NCBI RefSeq assembly: GCF_003129485.1 | Contig: NZ_QFFG01000007.1 | Span: forward strand, 1-64,000 | DNA: 64,000 bases | Origin: Polaribacter aquimarinus | Lineage (GTDB): Bacteria > Bacteroidota > Bacteroidia > Flavobacteriales > Flavobacteriaceae | Direction: 5' to 3' | Shown here: piece by piece, positions 43,886 to 53,251 of the stretch | Layout: each line of letters opens with the position of its first letter | How positions within the stretch are numbered: the first letter of the stretch is position 1 | Translations under genes and position numbers: made by a program | The notes under the pieces: model-generated | Seen by the model: only the letters and a program-made list of their open reading frames with translations | Told to the model about the DNA's origin: nothing | Databases searched by the model: none

Positions 43886-44497
43886 TTATTTAAAATTATC
43901 TTTTACATCTTCATTAACACCATCAATAAAATTTAAAAACTCATCTCTACCAAAACCCGAAGAAGATGAGGTGATAAAAGAAGTTGGTAAAGACTCCCAA
44001 TGTTGTAATAATTTCTTTTTGTAAGAAGTAATTTGTTTGTTTAATTTAGAGCTACTTAGCTTGTCTGCTTTAGTAAATACAATACAAAATGGAATTTGTT
44101 GTTCGCCTAAAAATTGCATAAATTCTAAATCTATTTTTTGAGGATCGTGCCTAGAATCTATCAAAACAAATGTGCAAACCAATTGCTGTCTTTCTTTAAA
44201 GTAGTTTTCTATAAAATACTGAAAAATGGTTCTTTTCTTTTTAGAAACTTGAGCGTATCCATAACCAGGTAAGTCTACTAAAAACCACTCATCATTAATT
44301 TTAAAGTGATTAATTAATTGGGTCTTTCCGGGTTTTCCAGAGATTTTTGCTAAATCTTTACGCTCCATTAACATATTGATTAATGATGATTTTCCGACAT
44401 TAGAACGTCCAATAAAAGCGTATTCTGGTATTCTATCTTTTGGAGCTTTAGTAACATTACTATTACTCATTACAAACTCTGCGGATTTAATTTTCAT
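43886..44497 (-). CDS. engB: Ribosome biogenesis GTP-binding protein EngB (YihA/YsxC)
   Basis: A 203-residue GTPase with all G motifs: G1 GRSNVGKSSLIN (31-42), G3 DLPGYGYAQVS, G4 TKADK and the G5 region ending SSSSGFG. YihA/YsxC is essential in many bacteria for maturation of the 50S subunit. Length is typical. It sits six bases after the alpha/beta hydrolase gene and 24 before the pseudouridine synthase gene, on the same strand, which suggests an operon of RNA and ribosome related genes. Confidence 0.97.
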   Translation of the reverse strand: MKIKSAEFVMSNSNVTKAPKDRIPEYAFIGRSNVGKSSLINMLMERKDLAKISGKPGKTQLINHFKINDEWFLVDLPGYGYAQVSKKKRTIFQYFIENYFKERQQLVCTFVLIDSRHDPQKIDLEFMQFLGEQQIPFCIVFTKADKLSSSKLNKQITSYKKKLLQHWESLPTSFITSSSSGFGRDEFLNFIDGVNEDVKDNFK

Positions 44498-44503
44498 AAA
44501 AAT

Positions 44504-45268
44504 TTAGATATTTCGAGCTGTAAACCAATCGTGAAGAACTTTGTTGAATTCTTCAGGTTTTTCCATCATTGCTGCGTGTCCACATTTGTCAATCCAAAAT
44601 AAATCTGAGTTTGGCATTAATTTATGAAAATCTTCAGCAGCTTCAGGAGGTGTAACTCCATCTTGCTTTCCCCAAATTAAACAAGTTGGGTGTTGCATAT
44701 TTGGTAAATCATTCTTCATATTATGTCGAATGGCGCTTTTTGCAATCGATAACGTTTTTAAGGCTTTTACTCTATCGTTAACAGTGGCATATACATCATC
44801 TACCAATTCTTTTGTTGCAATTGCAGGGTCGTAAAATACATCTTTTGCTTTTTGTTCGATGTATTCATAATTCCCTCTTTTTGGAAAACTATCTCCCATA
44901 GCATTTTCATATAAACCAGAACTTCCAGTTAATACCAAAGCTATAACCTTTTCGGGGTAGTGTTTTGTGAAGTATAAAGCAATATGTCCGCCTAAAGAAT
45001 TTCCAAGTAAAATGGCTTTGTCAATTTGTTTATACTCCATAAATTTTTTTAAAAATCGTGCTAGATTTTTAACATTAGTTTTAAGTAAAGGTAAAGTGTA
45101 TAAAGGTAATTCAGGAATTAAAACTTTATAACCATTTTTTGAAAAGTGATTAAATGTAGGGTCAAAATTACTCAAAGCACCCATCAACCCGTGTAAAACA
45201 ATGATTGCAGGTCCTTCTCCAGCTTCTGCGTAAGTAAATTCTCCTTCCTTTTTTAACTGATCAGTCAT
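44504..45268 (-). CDS. Alpha/beta hydrolase
   Basis: A 254-residue alpha/beta hydrolase. Visible are the oxyanion motif VLHGLMGALSNF, the nucleophile elbow LLGNSLGGHIAL, an acidic member near GKQDGVTPPE, and the catalytic histidine in DKCGHAAMMEKP. It resembles esterase or 2-hydroxymuconate-semialdehyde hydrolase types, but substrate is unknown. It heads the unit that runs into engB, six bases downstream. A -7 box lies 23 bases before its ATG. Confidence 0.93.
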   Translation of the reverse strand: MTDQLKKEGEFTYAEAGEGPAIIVLHGLMGALSNFDPTFNHFSKNGYKVLIPELPLYTLPLLKTNVKNLARFLKKFMEYKQIDKAILLGNSLGGHIALYFTKHYPEKVIALVLTGSSGLYENAMGDSFPKRGNYEYIEQKAKDVFYDPAIATKELVDDVYATVNDRVKALKTLSIAKSAIRHNMKNDLPNMQHPTCLIWGKQDGVTPPEAAEDFHKLMPNSDLFWIDKCGHAAMMEKPEEFNKVLHDWFTARNI

Positions 45269-45291
45269 TGATTTTTCATTTCGCTTGAAAG

Positions 45292-45299
45292 CAAATGTA
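45292..45299 (-). promoter_or_regulatory. -7 promoter box for the alpha/beta hydrolase-engB unit
   Basis: On the minus strand this reads TACATTTG, exact TAnnTTTG, 23 bases before the ATG. The divergent mraZ promoter is about 150 bases away. Confidence 0.45.
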
Positions 45300-45376
45300 A
45301 TTCTTTTTTATGAAATAGGTAACGTTTTGGTTAATCCTGATTTTCTAGAAAAAAAATGTTCAACTCGCAATGAATT

Positions 45377-45401
45377 GTTAATAAATACGTTATTTATTAA
45401 C
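45377..45401. repeat. 25-base inverted repeat upstream of mraZ
   Basis: GTTAATAAATA (45377-45387) and its exact complement TATTTATTAAC (45391-45401) flank the trinucleotide CGT. It directly precedes the first MraZ-type box. The arms are almost pure A/T and no T run follows, so an operator is more likely than a terminator. Confidence 0.65.
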
Positions 45402-45430
45402 AAAGTGGTAAAAAGTGGTAAAAAGTGGTA
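45402..45430 (+). promoter_or_regulatory. Three MraZ-type boxes (AAAGTGGTA) at 10-base spacing
   Basis: AAAGTGGTA occurs at 45402-45410, 45412-45420 and 45422-45430. MraZ is known to bind several G-rich boxes at 10-base intervals ahead of its own operon, for example TGGGN repeats in E. coli and AAAGTG boxes in mycoplasmas. Here the last box ends nine bases before the -7 box, covering the -33 region, which fits autorepression of the dcw cluster. Confidence 0.75.
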
Positions 45431-45439
45431 AAATTTATA

Positions 45440-45447
45440 TATTTTTG
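45440..45447 (+). promoter_or_regulatory. -7 promoter box for the dcw cluster (mraZ)
   Basis: TATTTTTG, exact TAnnTTTG, 22 bases before the GTG start of mraZ and directly after the MraZ boxes. Confidence 0.6.
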
Positions 45448-45469
45448 ATTTCAATAAAACTAATTTTTA

Positions 45470-45937
45470 GTGATAAACCTAATTGGAACATACGAATGTA
45501 AAGCAGATGCTAAAGGGAGATTGATGTTTTCATCAGCCTTTAAAAAGCAGCTTGCGCCTGTGTTGCAGGAAGGTTTTGTGGTGAAAAGAGCTGTTTTTCA
45601 GCCTTGTTTAGAGTTGTATCCGATGAAAGAATGGAATTTGATGATGGAGAAAATTAACAAACTGAATAAGTTTAAAAAGAAAAATAACGATTTTATCAGA
45701 AGGTTTACTGCGGGAGTGAAAATGGTGGAGTTGGATGCGACTGGTAGAATTTTAATCCCTAAAGATTTATTTGCGTTTGCTGGTATTAAAAAACAAGTAG
45801 TTATGTCGTCATCAGTAAATATCATTGAGATTTGGGATAAGGAAAAGTATGAAAAAGCAATTGATGATGCGGCAGATGATTTTGCGGATTTGGCAGAAGA
45901 AGTAATGGGTAATACAGATTTCGATGAGTTACCATAA
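45470..45937 (+). CDS. mraZ: Transcriptional regulator MraZ
   Basis: A 155-residue protein with two SpoVT-AbrB-like halves: LIGTYECKADAKGRLMFSSA at 4-23, and VKMVELDATGRILIPKDLFA in the second half. MraZ binds DNA as a ring-shaped oligomer and controls the division and cell-wall cluster that it heads. Three boxes and a -7 box are found just upstream. The start is GTG; no in-frame ATG is available. Its 3' end overlaps rsmH by 14 bases. Confidence 0.95.
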   Translation: MINLIGTYECKADAKGRLMFSSAFKKQLAPVLQEGFVVKRAVFQPCLELYPMKEWNLMMEKINKLNKFKKKNNDFIRRFTAGVKMVELDATGRILIPKDLFAFAGIKKQVVMSSSVNIIEIWDKEKYEKAIDDAADDFADLAEEVMGNTDFDELP

Positions 45938-46823
45938 TCCGGTTTTGCTTCAAGAAAGCGTTGATGCGCTTGCGATAAAAAAAGATGGTGTTTATGTAGA
46001 TGTAACTTTTGGAGGAGGAGGTCATTCTAAAGAAATTTTAAAACGACTTGGAGGAAATGGGAAGTTATTTGGTTTTGATCAAGATCCTGATGCGCAAGGA
46101 AATGTAATTGATGATGAGCGTTTTGTGTTGATTCCTGAGAATTTTAGGTATATCTCAAGGTTTTTGAGGTTTTATGATGTTAGAAAAATTGATGGTGTAT
46201 TGGCTGATTTAGGAGTTTCTTCTCATCAGTTTGATGAAGCAGATAGGGGTTTTTCTACTCGTTTTGATGGTGATTTGGATATGAGAATGAATCAGAAGTC
46301 GAAAACATCAGCAAAAGAGATTATCAATGATTATTCAGAAGAAAAATTAGCTGAAATATTGTTTTTGTATGGGGAATTAAGAAACTCTAGAAATATTGCA
46401 AAAACAATTGTTGGAAAAAGAGAAGAAGAAAAGATTGAGACAAGTTTGCAGTTAAGAAAAGTGTTGCAGAGGCACTTGCCAAAAGCAAAAGAACATAAGA
46501 TTATAGCGCAAATATTTCAAGCAATTCGAATAGAGGTGAATGAGGAGTTAGATGTTTTAAAAGAGTTTTTAGAACAAATTCCAAATTTGTTAAATGAAGA
46601 AGGAAGGTTGAGTGTGATTTCGTATCACTCGTTAGAAGATAGATTGGTGAAAAGATTTATTAGAACAGGATTGTTTAGCGGCGAGCCCGTGAAAGATATT
46701 TTTGGTAACAGTAATGTGCCATTACAAAAGGTTGGAAAGTTAATAGTGCCTACCCCACAGGAAATTAAAATTAACAACAGGGCTCGCAGTGCTAAATTAA
46801 GAATAGCAACAATTAAACATTAA
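45924..46823 (+). CDS. rsmH: 16S rRNA (cytosine(1402)-N(4))-methyltransferase RsmH
   Basis: A 299-residue AdoMet methyltransferase. Landmarks are MSYHNPVLLQESVDAL at the start, the AdoMet loop VDVTFGGGGHSKEIL, DGVLADLGVSSHQFDEADRG and the C-terminal ISYHSLEDRLVKRF. It N4-methylates C1402 in the decoding centre of 16S rRNA. Placement between mraZ and ftsL is the standard dcw order. ATG lies inside mraZ, so translation is coupled. Confidence 0.97.
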   Translation: MSYHNPVLLQESVDALAIKKDGVYVDVTFGGGGHSKEILKRLGGNGKLFGFDQDPDAQGNVIDDERFVLIPENFRYISRFLRFYDVRKIDGVLADLGVSSHQFDEADRGFSTRFDGDLDMRMNQKSKTSAKEIINDYSEEKLAEILFLYGELRNSRNIAKTIVGKREEEKIETSLQLRKVLQRHLPKAKEHKIIAQIFQAIRIEVNEELDVLKEFLEQIPNLLNEEGRLSVISYHSLEDRLVKRFIRTGLFSGEPVKDIFGNSNVPLQKVGKLIVPTPQEIKINNRARSAKLRIATIKH

Positions 46824-46824
46824 A

Positions 46825-47151
46825 ATGCTAAAAGTAAAAAAGGGAGTTTATGATTTTTTAAGAGGGAGTTTTCTTACTGATGAATCTGCTTTTAAAAATT
46901 GGAGGATTATTATTTATATAGTTGTGTTGCTGCTGTTGATGATTACAAGTGCTCATAGGGCAGATAAAAAAGTGATTCAAATATCGGAACTAAATAAAAA
47001 GAAGCGAGAGTTAAGGGCTGAATACGTTGATACAGGTACTATTTTAATGCGAATGAAAATGGAATCTAATATTAAGGAAAAGGCAAAAGAAAGAGGTTTG
47101 AAGTCATTGCAATCTCCTCCCCAAAAAATAAAAGTAATTATAAAAGAATAA
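46825..47151 (+). CDS. ftsL: FtsL-like cell division protein
   Basis: A 108-residue bitopic protein: a cytoplasmic N-terminus of about 28 residues, a single hydrophobic helix (WRIIIYIVVLLLLMITSAH), then a basic, coiled-coil-prone periplasmic part (ISELNKKKRELRAEYVDTGT). It resembles FtsL of Bacteroidota in size, topology and position between rsmH and the division transpeptidase gene. Sequence similarity of FtsL proteins is always low, so the assignment relies on context. Confidence 0.85.
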   Translation: MLKVKKGVYDFLRGSFLTDESAFKNWRIIIYIVVLLLLMITSAHRADKKVIQISELNKKKRELRAEYVDTGTILMRMKMESNIKEKAKERGLKSLQSPPQKIKVIIKE

Positions 47152-47156
47152 TAAAA

Positions 47157-49175
47157 TTGGCAACTCATAAAAAAAGCATTCTTACAAAATTCTACTTGGT
47201 AGCTGCTTTTCTGACGCTGTTTTTATTGGCTATTGTGTTTCGAGTTTTTTTTATTCAGTATTCAGAGGGTGATAAATACAAAAAACTTTCGACGGAGTTA
47301 ACAATTAAGCAGGATACTATCTATGCTAATAAAGGTAATGTGTATGCTGCTGATGGAAATTTATTGGCTACTTCAATGTCGAAATTTACTATTAGAATGG
47401 ATGTTGTTGCAGCTGTGAAAAGTGGGGTGTTTGAGAAAAATGTTGCGGGATTGTCGAAAGAGCTTTCTAAAATGTTAGGTAAACCCGTTGCTTACTATCA
47501 AAATAGACTGAGAAAGGCAAAAAATAAAAAAAGCAGGTATTTGTTAATAGCGAGAAATGTTGGTTATACAGATTATCTGAAAATGAAGCAATTTCCAATC
47601 TTTAATAAGGGAGTGTATAAGGGAGGTTTTATTGCGGAACATAAAACGGTTCGTGCGCATCCAATTGGTAAAATTGCTGAACGAACCATTGGGTATGATG
47701 ACTATAGAGGTGGTGCAGGAATAGAAGGTGCTTTTGCAGATTATATGGAAGGAGAAAATGGATTGCGTTGGAAACAGAAAATTGCTAAAAATCAATGGAA
47801 GCCGATTAATGATGTAAACGAAAAAGAACCCGTAGATGGGCATGATATTATTACAACAATAGATGTGAATATTCAAGATGTTACGCATCATGCTTTGTTA
47901 AGTAAGCTCCAATATTTTGAGGCAGATCACGGTTGTGCAGTTGTTATGGAAACAGCAACAGGAGAAATAAAAGCAATTTCTAATTTAGGAAGAACCTCTA
48001 AAGGAACCTATTACGAAAAAAGAAATTATGCAGTTTGGGAAAGTCATGAACCGGGTTCTACTTTCAAATTGCCAAGTTTAATGATTGCACTAGATGATAA
48101 AGTAATTGATACTTCAACAGTTGTTGATACTGAAAAAGGTCGAATTTTTATACACCGAAAGAAAGTAGAGGATTCAAGAAGAGGTGGCTACGGTAAAATT
48201 TCTGCAGCAAGAGTTTTTGAGGTTTCTTCCAATGTTGGAATAGTAAAACTAATTAGAAAGCATTATGATGATAAGCCAGAAAAGTTTATTTCAAAACTTG
48301 AAGAATATGGTTTTACAAAGCCTATTGGTTTTCAAATAAAAGGTGAAGGAATGCCTTATGTGCCAAAGCCAACTGATAAAAGTTGGAATAAAATTTCTTT
48401 AGAATGGATGTCTTGGGGTTATGGGGTTTCTGTAACTGCAATGCAAACCTTAATGTTTTATAATGCTGTTGCTAATGATGGGGTTATGGTAAAACCTAGA
48501 TTTATTAAGGAGTTAAGAAGAGAAGATAAAACTGAAAAAATATTTGAAACTGAAATTCTAAACCCAAAAATCGCTTCAGATGAGACTTTGAAAAAGATTA
48601 GGAAAGTGATGGAAAATGTGGTATTAAAAGGAACTGCAGATAATATTTATTCATCTAACTTTTCTATGGCTGGAAAAACAGGAACTGCTAAAAAATATAT
48701 TCCAAGAACTAAAAATGCAAAAGGTGAATGGGAAGGTGGTTATTATTCTATGAAACATTATGTAGCATCATTTGCAGGTTTTTTTCCTGCGGATAAACCT
48801 AAATATACCTGTGTGGTTGTGATTCATGATCCGAAGAAAGAAAAAGGATATTATGGAGCTACAGTTGCTGCACCTGTGTTTAAAGAAATCGCTCAAAAAA
48901 TTTATACTTCGACTCCTGTTGATAAACAAACTGTAGACGAAGAAATTCAGTTTGCTGCAATTGACAATCTATATCAAAAATTCGATAAAAGATTAAATAA
49001 AGATTATCAAAAAGTTCCTGATGTATGCGGAATGTCTGGAATGGACGCTTTGTCTTTATTAGAAAATATTGGGTTAAAAGTGAAATTATCTGGAGTAGGA
49101 AAAGTGAAGTCTCAATCACTTAAAAAAGGAGAAAAATTAGTTAAAGGAAAAACCATCATTTTAAAACTTTCGTAA
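47157..49175 (+). CDS. ftsI: Septal peptidoglycan transpeptidase (PBP3/FtsI type) with C-terminal PASTA domain
   Basis: A 672-residue class B penicillin-binding protein. A membrane helix at about 10-30 (YLVAAFLTLFLLAIVFRVFF) is followed by the dimerisation/pedestal domain and the transpeptidase domain: active-site STFK in HEPGSTFKLPS (near residue 302), SSN in VSSNVG and KTGTAKK. Residues about 620-672 are a single PASTA domain (VPDVCGMSGMDALSLLENIG). It cross-links septal peptidoglycan with FtsW. The start is TTG five bases after the ftsL stop; there is no ATG before the membrane helix. The PASTA domain is absent in E. coli FtsI but common in Bacteroidota and Gram-positives. Confidence 0.95.
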   Translation: MATHKKSILTKFYLVAAFLTLFLLAIVFRVFFIQYSEGDKYKKLSTELTIKQDTIYANKGNVYAADGNLLATSMSKFTIRMDVVAAVKSGVFEKNVAGLSKELSKMLGKPVAYYQNRLRKAKNKKSRYLLIARNVGYTDYLKMKQFPIFNKGVYKGGFIAEHKTVRAHPIGKIAERTIGYDDYRGGAGIEGAFADYMEGENGLRWKQKIAKNQWKPINDVNEKEPVDGHDIITTIDVNIQDVTHHALLSKLQYFEADHGCAVVMETATGEIKAISNLGRTSKGTYYEKRNYAVWESHEPGSTFKLPSLMIALDDKVIDTSTVVDTEKGRIFIHRKKVEDSRRGGYGKISAARVFEVSSNVGIVKLIRKHYDDKPEKFISKLEEYGFTKPIGFQIKGEGMPYVPKPTDKSWNKISLEWMSWGYGVSVTAMQTLMFYNAVANDGVMVKPRFIKELRREDKTEKIFETEILNPKIASDETLKKIRKVMENVVLKGTADNIYSSNFSMAGKTGTAKKYIPRTKNAKGEWEGGYYSMKHYVASFAGFFPADKPKYTCVVVIHDPKKEKGYYGATVAAPVFKEIAQKIYTSTPVDKQTVDEEIQFAAIDNLYQKFDKRLNKDYQKVPDVCGMSGMDALSLLENIGLKVKLSGVGKVKSQSLKKGEKLVKGKTIILKLS

Positions 49176-49176
49176 A

Positions 49177-50640
49177 CTGAAAAATTTAAAAGACATATTA
49201 TATCAAGTTTCAATTCGTCAGGTGTTTGGAAGTACAGATGTTGATGTGAATGCTGTTGTTTTTGATTCAAGAAAAATTAAAAAGAATGATGTTTTTGTGG
49301 CTCAAAAAGGGGTAACTGTAGATGGTCATTTATATATAGATAAAGCAATATTATTAGGTGCGACTTCAGTTATTTGTGAATATTTTCCTGAAGATAAGAA
49401 AGAAGGCGTTACTTATGTGCAGGTAGATGATTCAGGTGCAGCTTTAGCAATTATGTCGTCAAACTTCTTTGATAATCCGTCTAAAAAGCTGCCACTTGTT
49501 GGTGTTACTGGTACTAATGGAAAAACAACAATTGCTTCACTTTTATATCAGCTGTTTAAAAAAGCAGGTTATAGAGTTGGTTTGTTGTCAACGGTTAAGA
49601 TTTTAGTTGACGAAACTGAATTTAAAACAACACATACAACTCCAGATTCTGTAACCATAAATAGTTATTTAGATAAAATGGTTGAAGCTGGAGTAGATTA
49701 TTGTTTTATGGAGGTGAGTTCTCACGGAATTCATCAAAAAAGAACAGAGGGGTTATTTTTTGCAGGTGGAATTTTCACCAATCTTTCTCATGATCATTTA
49801 GATTACCATGAAACATTTGCAGAATATAGAAACGTAAAAAAAACATTTTTTGATGGTTTGCCTAAATCAGCATTTGCATTGACAAATATCGATGATAAAA
49901 ATGGTGGTTTTATGTTGCAAAATACAAAAGCCAAAAAGTATAGCTACGCTTTAAAAACAATAGCAGATTACAAAGCAAAAATTTTAGAAAAGCAATTTTC
50001 TGGAAGTTTGTTAAAAATTAATGAAATCGAGGTTTGGACAAAGCTTATTGGGGGTTTTAACGCCTATAATTTATTAGCAATTTATGCAGCATCAGAATTG
50101 TTGGGTTTGGAAAAACTTGAAACCTTAACCATTATTAGTAAGTTGGAAAATGTAAGTGGTCGTTTTGAATATGTTGTTTCAGATGAAAATGTTACGGCTA
50201 TAGTAGATTATGCACATACGCCAGATGCTTTAAAAAATGTATTAGAAACCATTAATGATATTAGAGCTGGAAATGAACAACTGATAACTGTAGTTGGTTG
50301 TGGTGGAGATAGAGATAAAACAAAAAGACCAAAAATGGCACATATTGCATCGCAACTAAGTAATCAAACCATTTTTACTTCAGATAATCCAAGAACAGAA
50401 GATGCACAAGCTATTATTGATGAAATGGAAGCTGGAGTTACAGCAGAAAACTATAAAAAAACACTATCAATTTTAGATAGAAAACAAGCTATTAAAACGG
50501 CTTGTAAATTCTCTAAAAATGGAGATATCATTTTAATTGCTGGAAAAGGGCACGAAAATTATCAAGAAATAAATGGAATAAGAACGCATTTTGATGATTT
50601 AGAAGAAGTAAAAAACAGTTTTAATCAACTAAAAAAATAA
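49177..50640 (+). CDS. murE: UDP-MurNAc-L-Ala-D-Glu:meso-diaminopimelate ligase MurE
   Basis: A Mur ligase that adds meso-diaminopimelate to UDP-MurNAc-dipeptide. The P-loop is [15 protein letters not shown], and DNPRTEDA carries the DNPR motif that selects meso-diaminopimelate. The first possible GTG start (49222) begins at FGSTDVDVN, which would drop the usual MurE N-terminus. In the same frame the 15 codons before it read [15 protein letters not shown], exactly the type of opening expected for flavobacterial MurE, and are preceded by a CTG at 49177, one base after the ftsI stop. I place the start at this CTG, giving 487 residues. The frame is open with no ATG, GTG or TTG in it before 49222 except as noted. 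The alternative is GTG 49222 (472 residues). Confidence 0.92.
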   Translation: MKNLKDILYQVSIRQVFGSTDVDVNAVVFDSRKIKKNDVFVAQKGVTVDGHLYIDKAILLGATSVICEYFPEDKKEGVTYVQVDDSGAALAIMSSNFFDNPSKKLPLVGVTGTNGKTTIASLLYQLFKKAGYRVGLLSTVKILVDETEFKTTHTTPDSVTINSYLDKMVEAGVDYCFMEVSSHGIHQKRTEGLFFAGGIFTNLSHDHLDYHETFAEYRNVKKTFFDGLPKSAFALTNIDDKNGGFMLQNTKAKKYSYALKTIADYKAKILEKQFSGSLLKINEIEVWTKLIGGFNAYNLLAIYAASELLGLEKLETLTIISKLENVSGRFEYVVSDENVTAIVDYAHTPDALKNVLETINDIRAGNEQLITVVGCGGDRDKTKRPKMAHIASQLSNQTIFTSDNPRTEDAQAIIDEMEAGVTAENYKKTLSILDRKQAIKTACKFSKNGDIILIAGKGHENYQEINGIRTHFDDLEEVKNSFNQLKK

Positions 50641-50645
50641 CTAAG

Positions 50646-51872
50646 ATGCTGTATTATTTATTCGAATATTTAGAAAGTCAGTTTAGTTTTCCAGGAGCAA
50701 GTGTGTTTCAGTTCATTACATTTAGAGCAGCTGCGGCATTTATTTTATCGTTGTTAATCTCGGCAATTTATGGTAAACGTATTATTAATTTTTTAAGAAA
50801 ACAACAAGTTGGAGAAACGGTTAGGGATTTAGGCTTAGAAGGTCAAAAACAAAAATCAGGAACCCCTACAATGGGTGGTGTAATTATCATTTTAGCCACT
50901 TTAATTCCTGCAATTTTATTGGCGAAATTAGATAATATTTATGTTATTATTTTAATAATTACTACAGTTTGGATGGGTTTGATTGGTTTTGTAGATGATT
51001 ATATAAAAGTTTTCAAAAAAGATAAAGGTGGTTTAAAAGGGAAATTTAAGGTTTTAGGGCAAGTTGGTTTGGGTATTATTGTTGGCTCTATGTTGTATTT
51101 TAATGATGGAGTTACCATAAAAGAACAACTTCCAACACAGCAACAAGTGATGCAAGAAAACGGAAGAAAAAAAGTTTTTGGTGATGCACATAAATCTACA
51201 AAAACTACAGTTCCTTTCTTTAAAAATAATGAGTTAGATTATTCAAAAGCATTAAGTTTTTTAGGTGATGGATATGAAAAATACGGATGGATTGTCTTTA
51301 TTTTTATAACCGTATTTATCGTTACTGGAATTTCTAATGGAGCTAACTTAACAGATGGAATTGATGGTTTAGCGGCAGGTTCTTCGGCAATTATAGTTAT
51401 AACCTTGGCTGCTTTTGCTTGGATTTCTGGAAACATCATTTTTGCAGATTATTTAGATGTGATGTACATACCAAATTCTGGTGAAATGACAGTTTTTATT
51501 TTGGCTTTTGCAGGTGCTTTAATTGGTTTTCTTTGGTATAATACATATCCTGCACAAGTATTTATGGGAGATACTGGAAGTTTAACTATTGGCGGAATTA
51601 TAGCGGTTATTGCAATTGCTATCCGTAAGGAATTATTGTTGCCCATTTTAGCAGGAGTCTTTGTCGTTGAAAATCTATCAGTGATTTTGCAAGTGTCTTG
51701 GTTTAAATACACTAAAAAGAAGTTCGGAGCTGGAAGAAGAATTTTTAAAATGTCTCCATTGCATCATCATTATCAAAAATTAAGTTATCACGAAAGTAAA
51801 ATTGTAGTCCGTTTTTGGATTGTAGGAATTTTATTGGCAGTATTTGCTATAGTAACATTGAAATTGAGGTAA
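50646..51872 (+). CDS. mraY: Phospho-N-acetylmuramoyl-pentapeptide transferase MraY
   Basis: A 408-residue polytopic membrane enzyme that makes lipid I from UDP-MurNAc-pentapeptide and undecaprenyl phosphate. Visible signatures are [23 protein letters not shown], the Asp-rich [14 protein letters not shown] and the cytoplasmic SPLHHHYQK with the conserved histidines. It is longer than E. coli MraY (360) through an insertion near residues 155-205 (polar, rich in Lys and Gln), which is normal for Bacteroidota. It starts five bases after murE and ends at the base before murD. Confidence 0.97.
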   Translation: MLYYLFEYLESQFSFPGASVFQFITFRAAAAFILSLLISAIYGKRIINFLRKQQVGETVRDLGLEGQKQKSGTPTMGGVIIILATLIPAILLAKLDNIYVIILIITTVWMGLIGFVDDYIKVFKKDKGGLKGKFKVLGQVGLGIIVGSMLYFNDGVTIKEQLPTQQQVMQENGRKKVFGDAHKSTKTTVPFFKNNELDYSKALSFLGDGYEKYGWIVFIFITVFIVTGISNGANLTDGIDGLAAGSSAIIVITLAAFAWISGNIIFADYLDVMYIPNSGEMTVFILAFAGALIGFLWYNTYPAQVFMGDTGSLTIGGIIAVIAIAIRKELLLPILAGVFVVENLSVILQVSWFKYTKKKFGAGRRIFKMSPLHHHYQKLSYHESKIVVRFWIVGILLAVFAIVTLKLR

Positions 51873-53207
51873 ATGAAAAGGCTAGTGATTCTTGGAGGGG
51901 GTGAGAGTGGAGTAGGTACAGCACTTTTAGGAAAACAAAAAGGATACGAAGTTTTTGTGTCAGACAAAGGCGAAATATCAAAAAAATATAAAAAAGTTCT
52001 TTTACATCATAAGATAGATTTTGAGGAGAAAAATCATACTGAAAGCAAAATTTTAAATGCAGATGTTGTAATGAAAAGCCCTGGAATTCCTGATAAAGTT
52101 CCTTTAGTGGCTCAACTAAAAGAATTATCTATTCCTGTCATATCAGAAATGGAATTCGGAGCTCAATATACAGAAGCAACTATTGTAGGAATTACGGGTT
52201 CTAATGGTAAAACTACAACAACATTATTAACACATCATATTTTAAAAAGGGCAGCATTAAATGTAGGAGTTGCAGGTAATATTGGAGATAGTTTTGCAAA
52301 ACAAGTTGTAGAGAATGATTATAAGAACTACGTGTTGGAAATAAGTAGTTTTCAGTTAGATGGAGTTGATAAGTTTAATAGTCATATTGCGATTTTAACG
52401 AATATTACTCCAGATCATTTAGATAGATATGATTATGATTTTAATAAATATATCGAATCAAAATTTAGAATAACAAAAAACCAAAAACCAACCGATTATT
52501 TAATTTATGATGCTGATGATGAAGCAATTAATAATTGGATGCAAAAGAATAAAACAGATGCAAAATTAGTTCCGTTTTCAGTTGAAAAAGAATTGAAATT
52601 TGGAGCTTTTTTAAAAGACAATAATATAATAATCAACATAAATAAAGACAAACTTATTATGCCGTTATCAGCTTTATCAATTAAAGGAAAACACAATGCA
52701 AAGAATGCAATGGCAGCAACAATGGCTGCACAATTATTAAAAGTTAGAAAAGAATCAATCAAAGAAAGTTTGTCAAACTTCGAAGGAGCAGAACATCGCT
52801 TAGAAAATGTAGCTAAGGTTAGAGGAGTAGAATATGTTAACGATTCAAAAGCGACCAATGTAAATGCAACATTTTACGCTTTAGAATGTATGGATAAAGC
52901 TACAGTTTGGATCGTTGGAGGTGTTGATAAAGGTAATGATTACAACGATTTGTTGCCTTTAGTACGCGAAAAAGTAAAAGCAATTATTTGTTTAGGTCTT
53001 GATAATGAAAAAATTAAAAGAACCTTTGGTAATGTTGTAGATATGATTATTGAGACAGCAGGAGCTGAAGAGGCAGTAAAAGTATCTCATAAATTGGCAG
53101 AAAAAGGAGATGTTGTTTTGTTATCGCCAGCATGTGCAAGTTTTGATTTGTTTGAAAATTATGAAGATAGAGGTCGCCAATTTAAAAAAGCGGTAAAAAG
53201 TCTTTAA
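51873..53207 (+). CDS. murD: UDP-N-acetylmuramoylalanine-D-glutamate ligase MurD
   Basis: A 444-residue Mur ligase adding D-glutamate. It has the N-terminal Rossmann-like domain (VILGGGESGVGTALL), the ATP loop GITGSNGKTTTTLL, the SSFQLDGVD and TNITPDHLDRYD segments, and the C-terminal VNDSKATNVNATFYAL and LLSPACASFDLF blocks characteristic of MurD. It abuts mraY directly (stop then ATG). Confidence 0.97.
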   Translation: MKRLVILGGGESGVGTALLGKQKGYEVFVSDKGEISKKYKKVLLHHKIDFEEKNHTESKILNADVVMKSPGIPDKVPLVAQLKELSIPVISEMEFGAQYTEATIVGITGSNGKTTTTLLTHHILKRAALNVGVAGNIGDSFAKQVVENDYKNYVLEISSFQLDGVDKFNSHIAILTNITPDHLDRYDYDFNKYIESKFRITKNQKPTDYLIYDADDEAINNWMQKNKTDAKLVPFSVEKELKFGAFLKDNNIIININKDKLIMPLSALSIKGKHNAKNAMAATMAAQLLKVRKESIKESLSNFEGAEHRLENVAKVRGVEYVNDSKATNVNATFYALECMDKATVWIVGGVDKGNDYNDLLPLVREKVKAIICLGLDNEKIKRTFGNVVDMIIETAGAEEAVKVSHKLAEKGDVVLLSPACASFDLFENYEDRGRQFKKAVKSL

Positions 53208-53251
53208 AAGTATATGAAGTATTAATCTTAAAAATTCAATAGGTTAAAAAA

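Noticed and set aside
45377..45401. Terminator for an upstream plus-strand gene
   Set aside because: There is no plus-strand gene upstream; both neighbours point away from this region and the stem is nearly all A/T.
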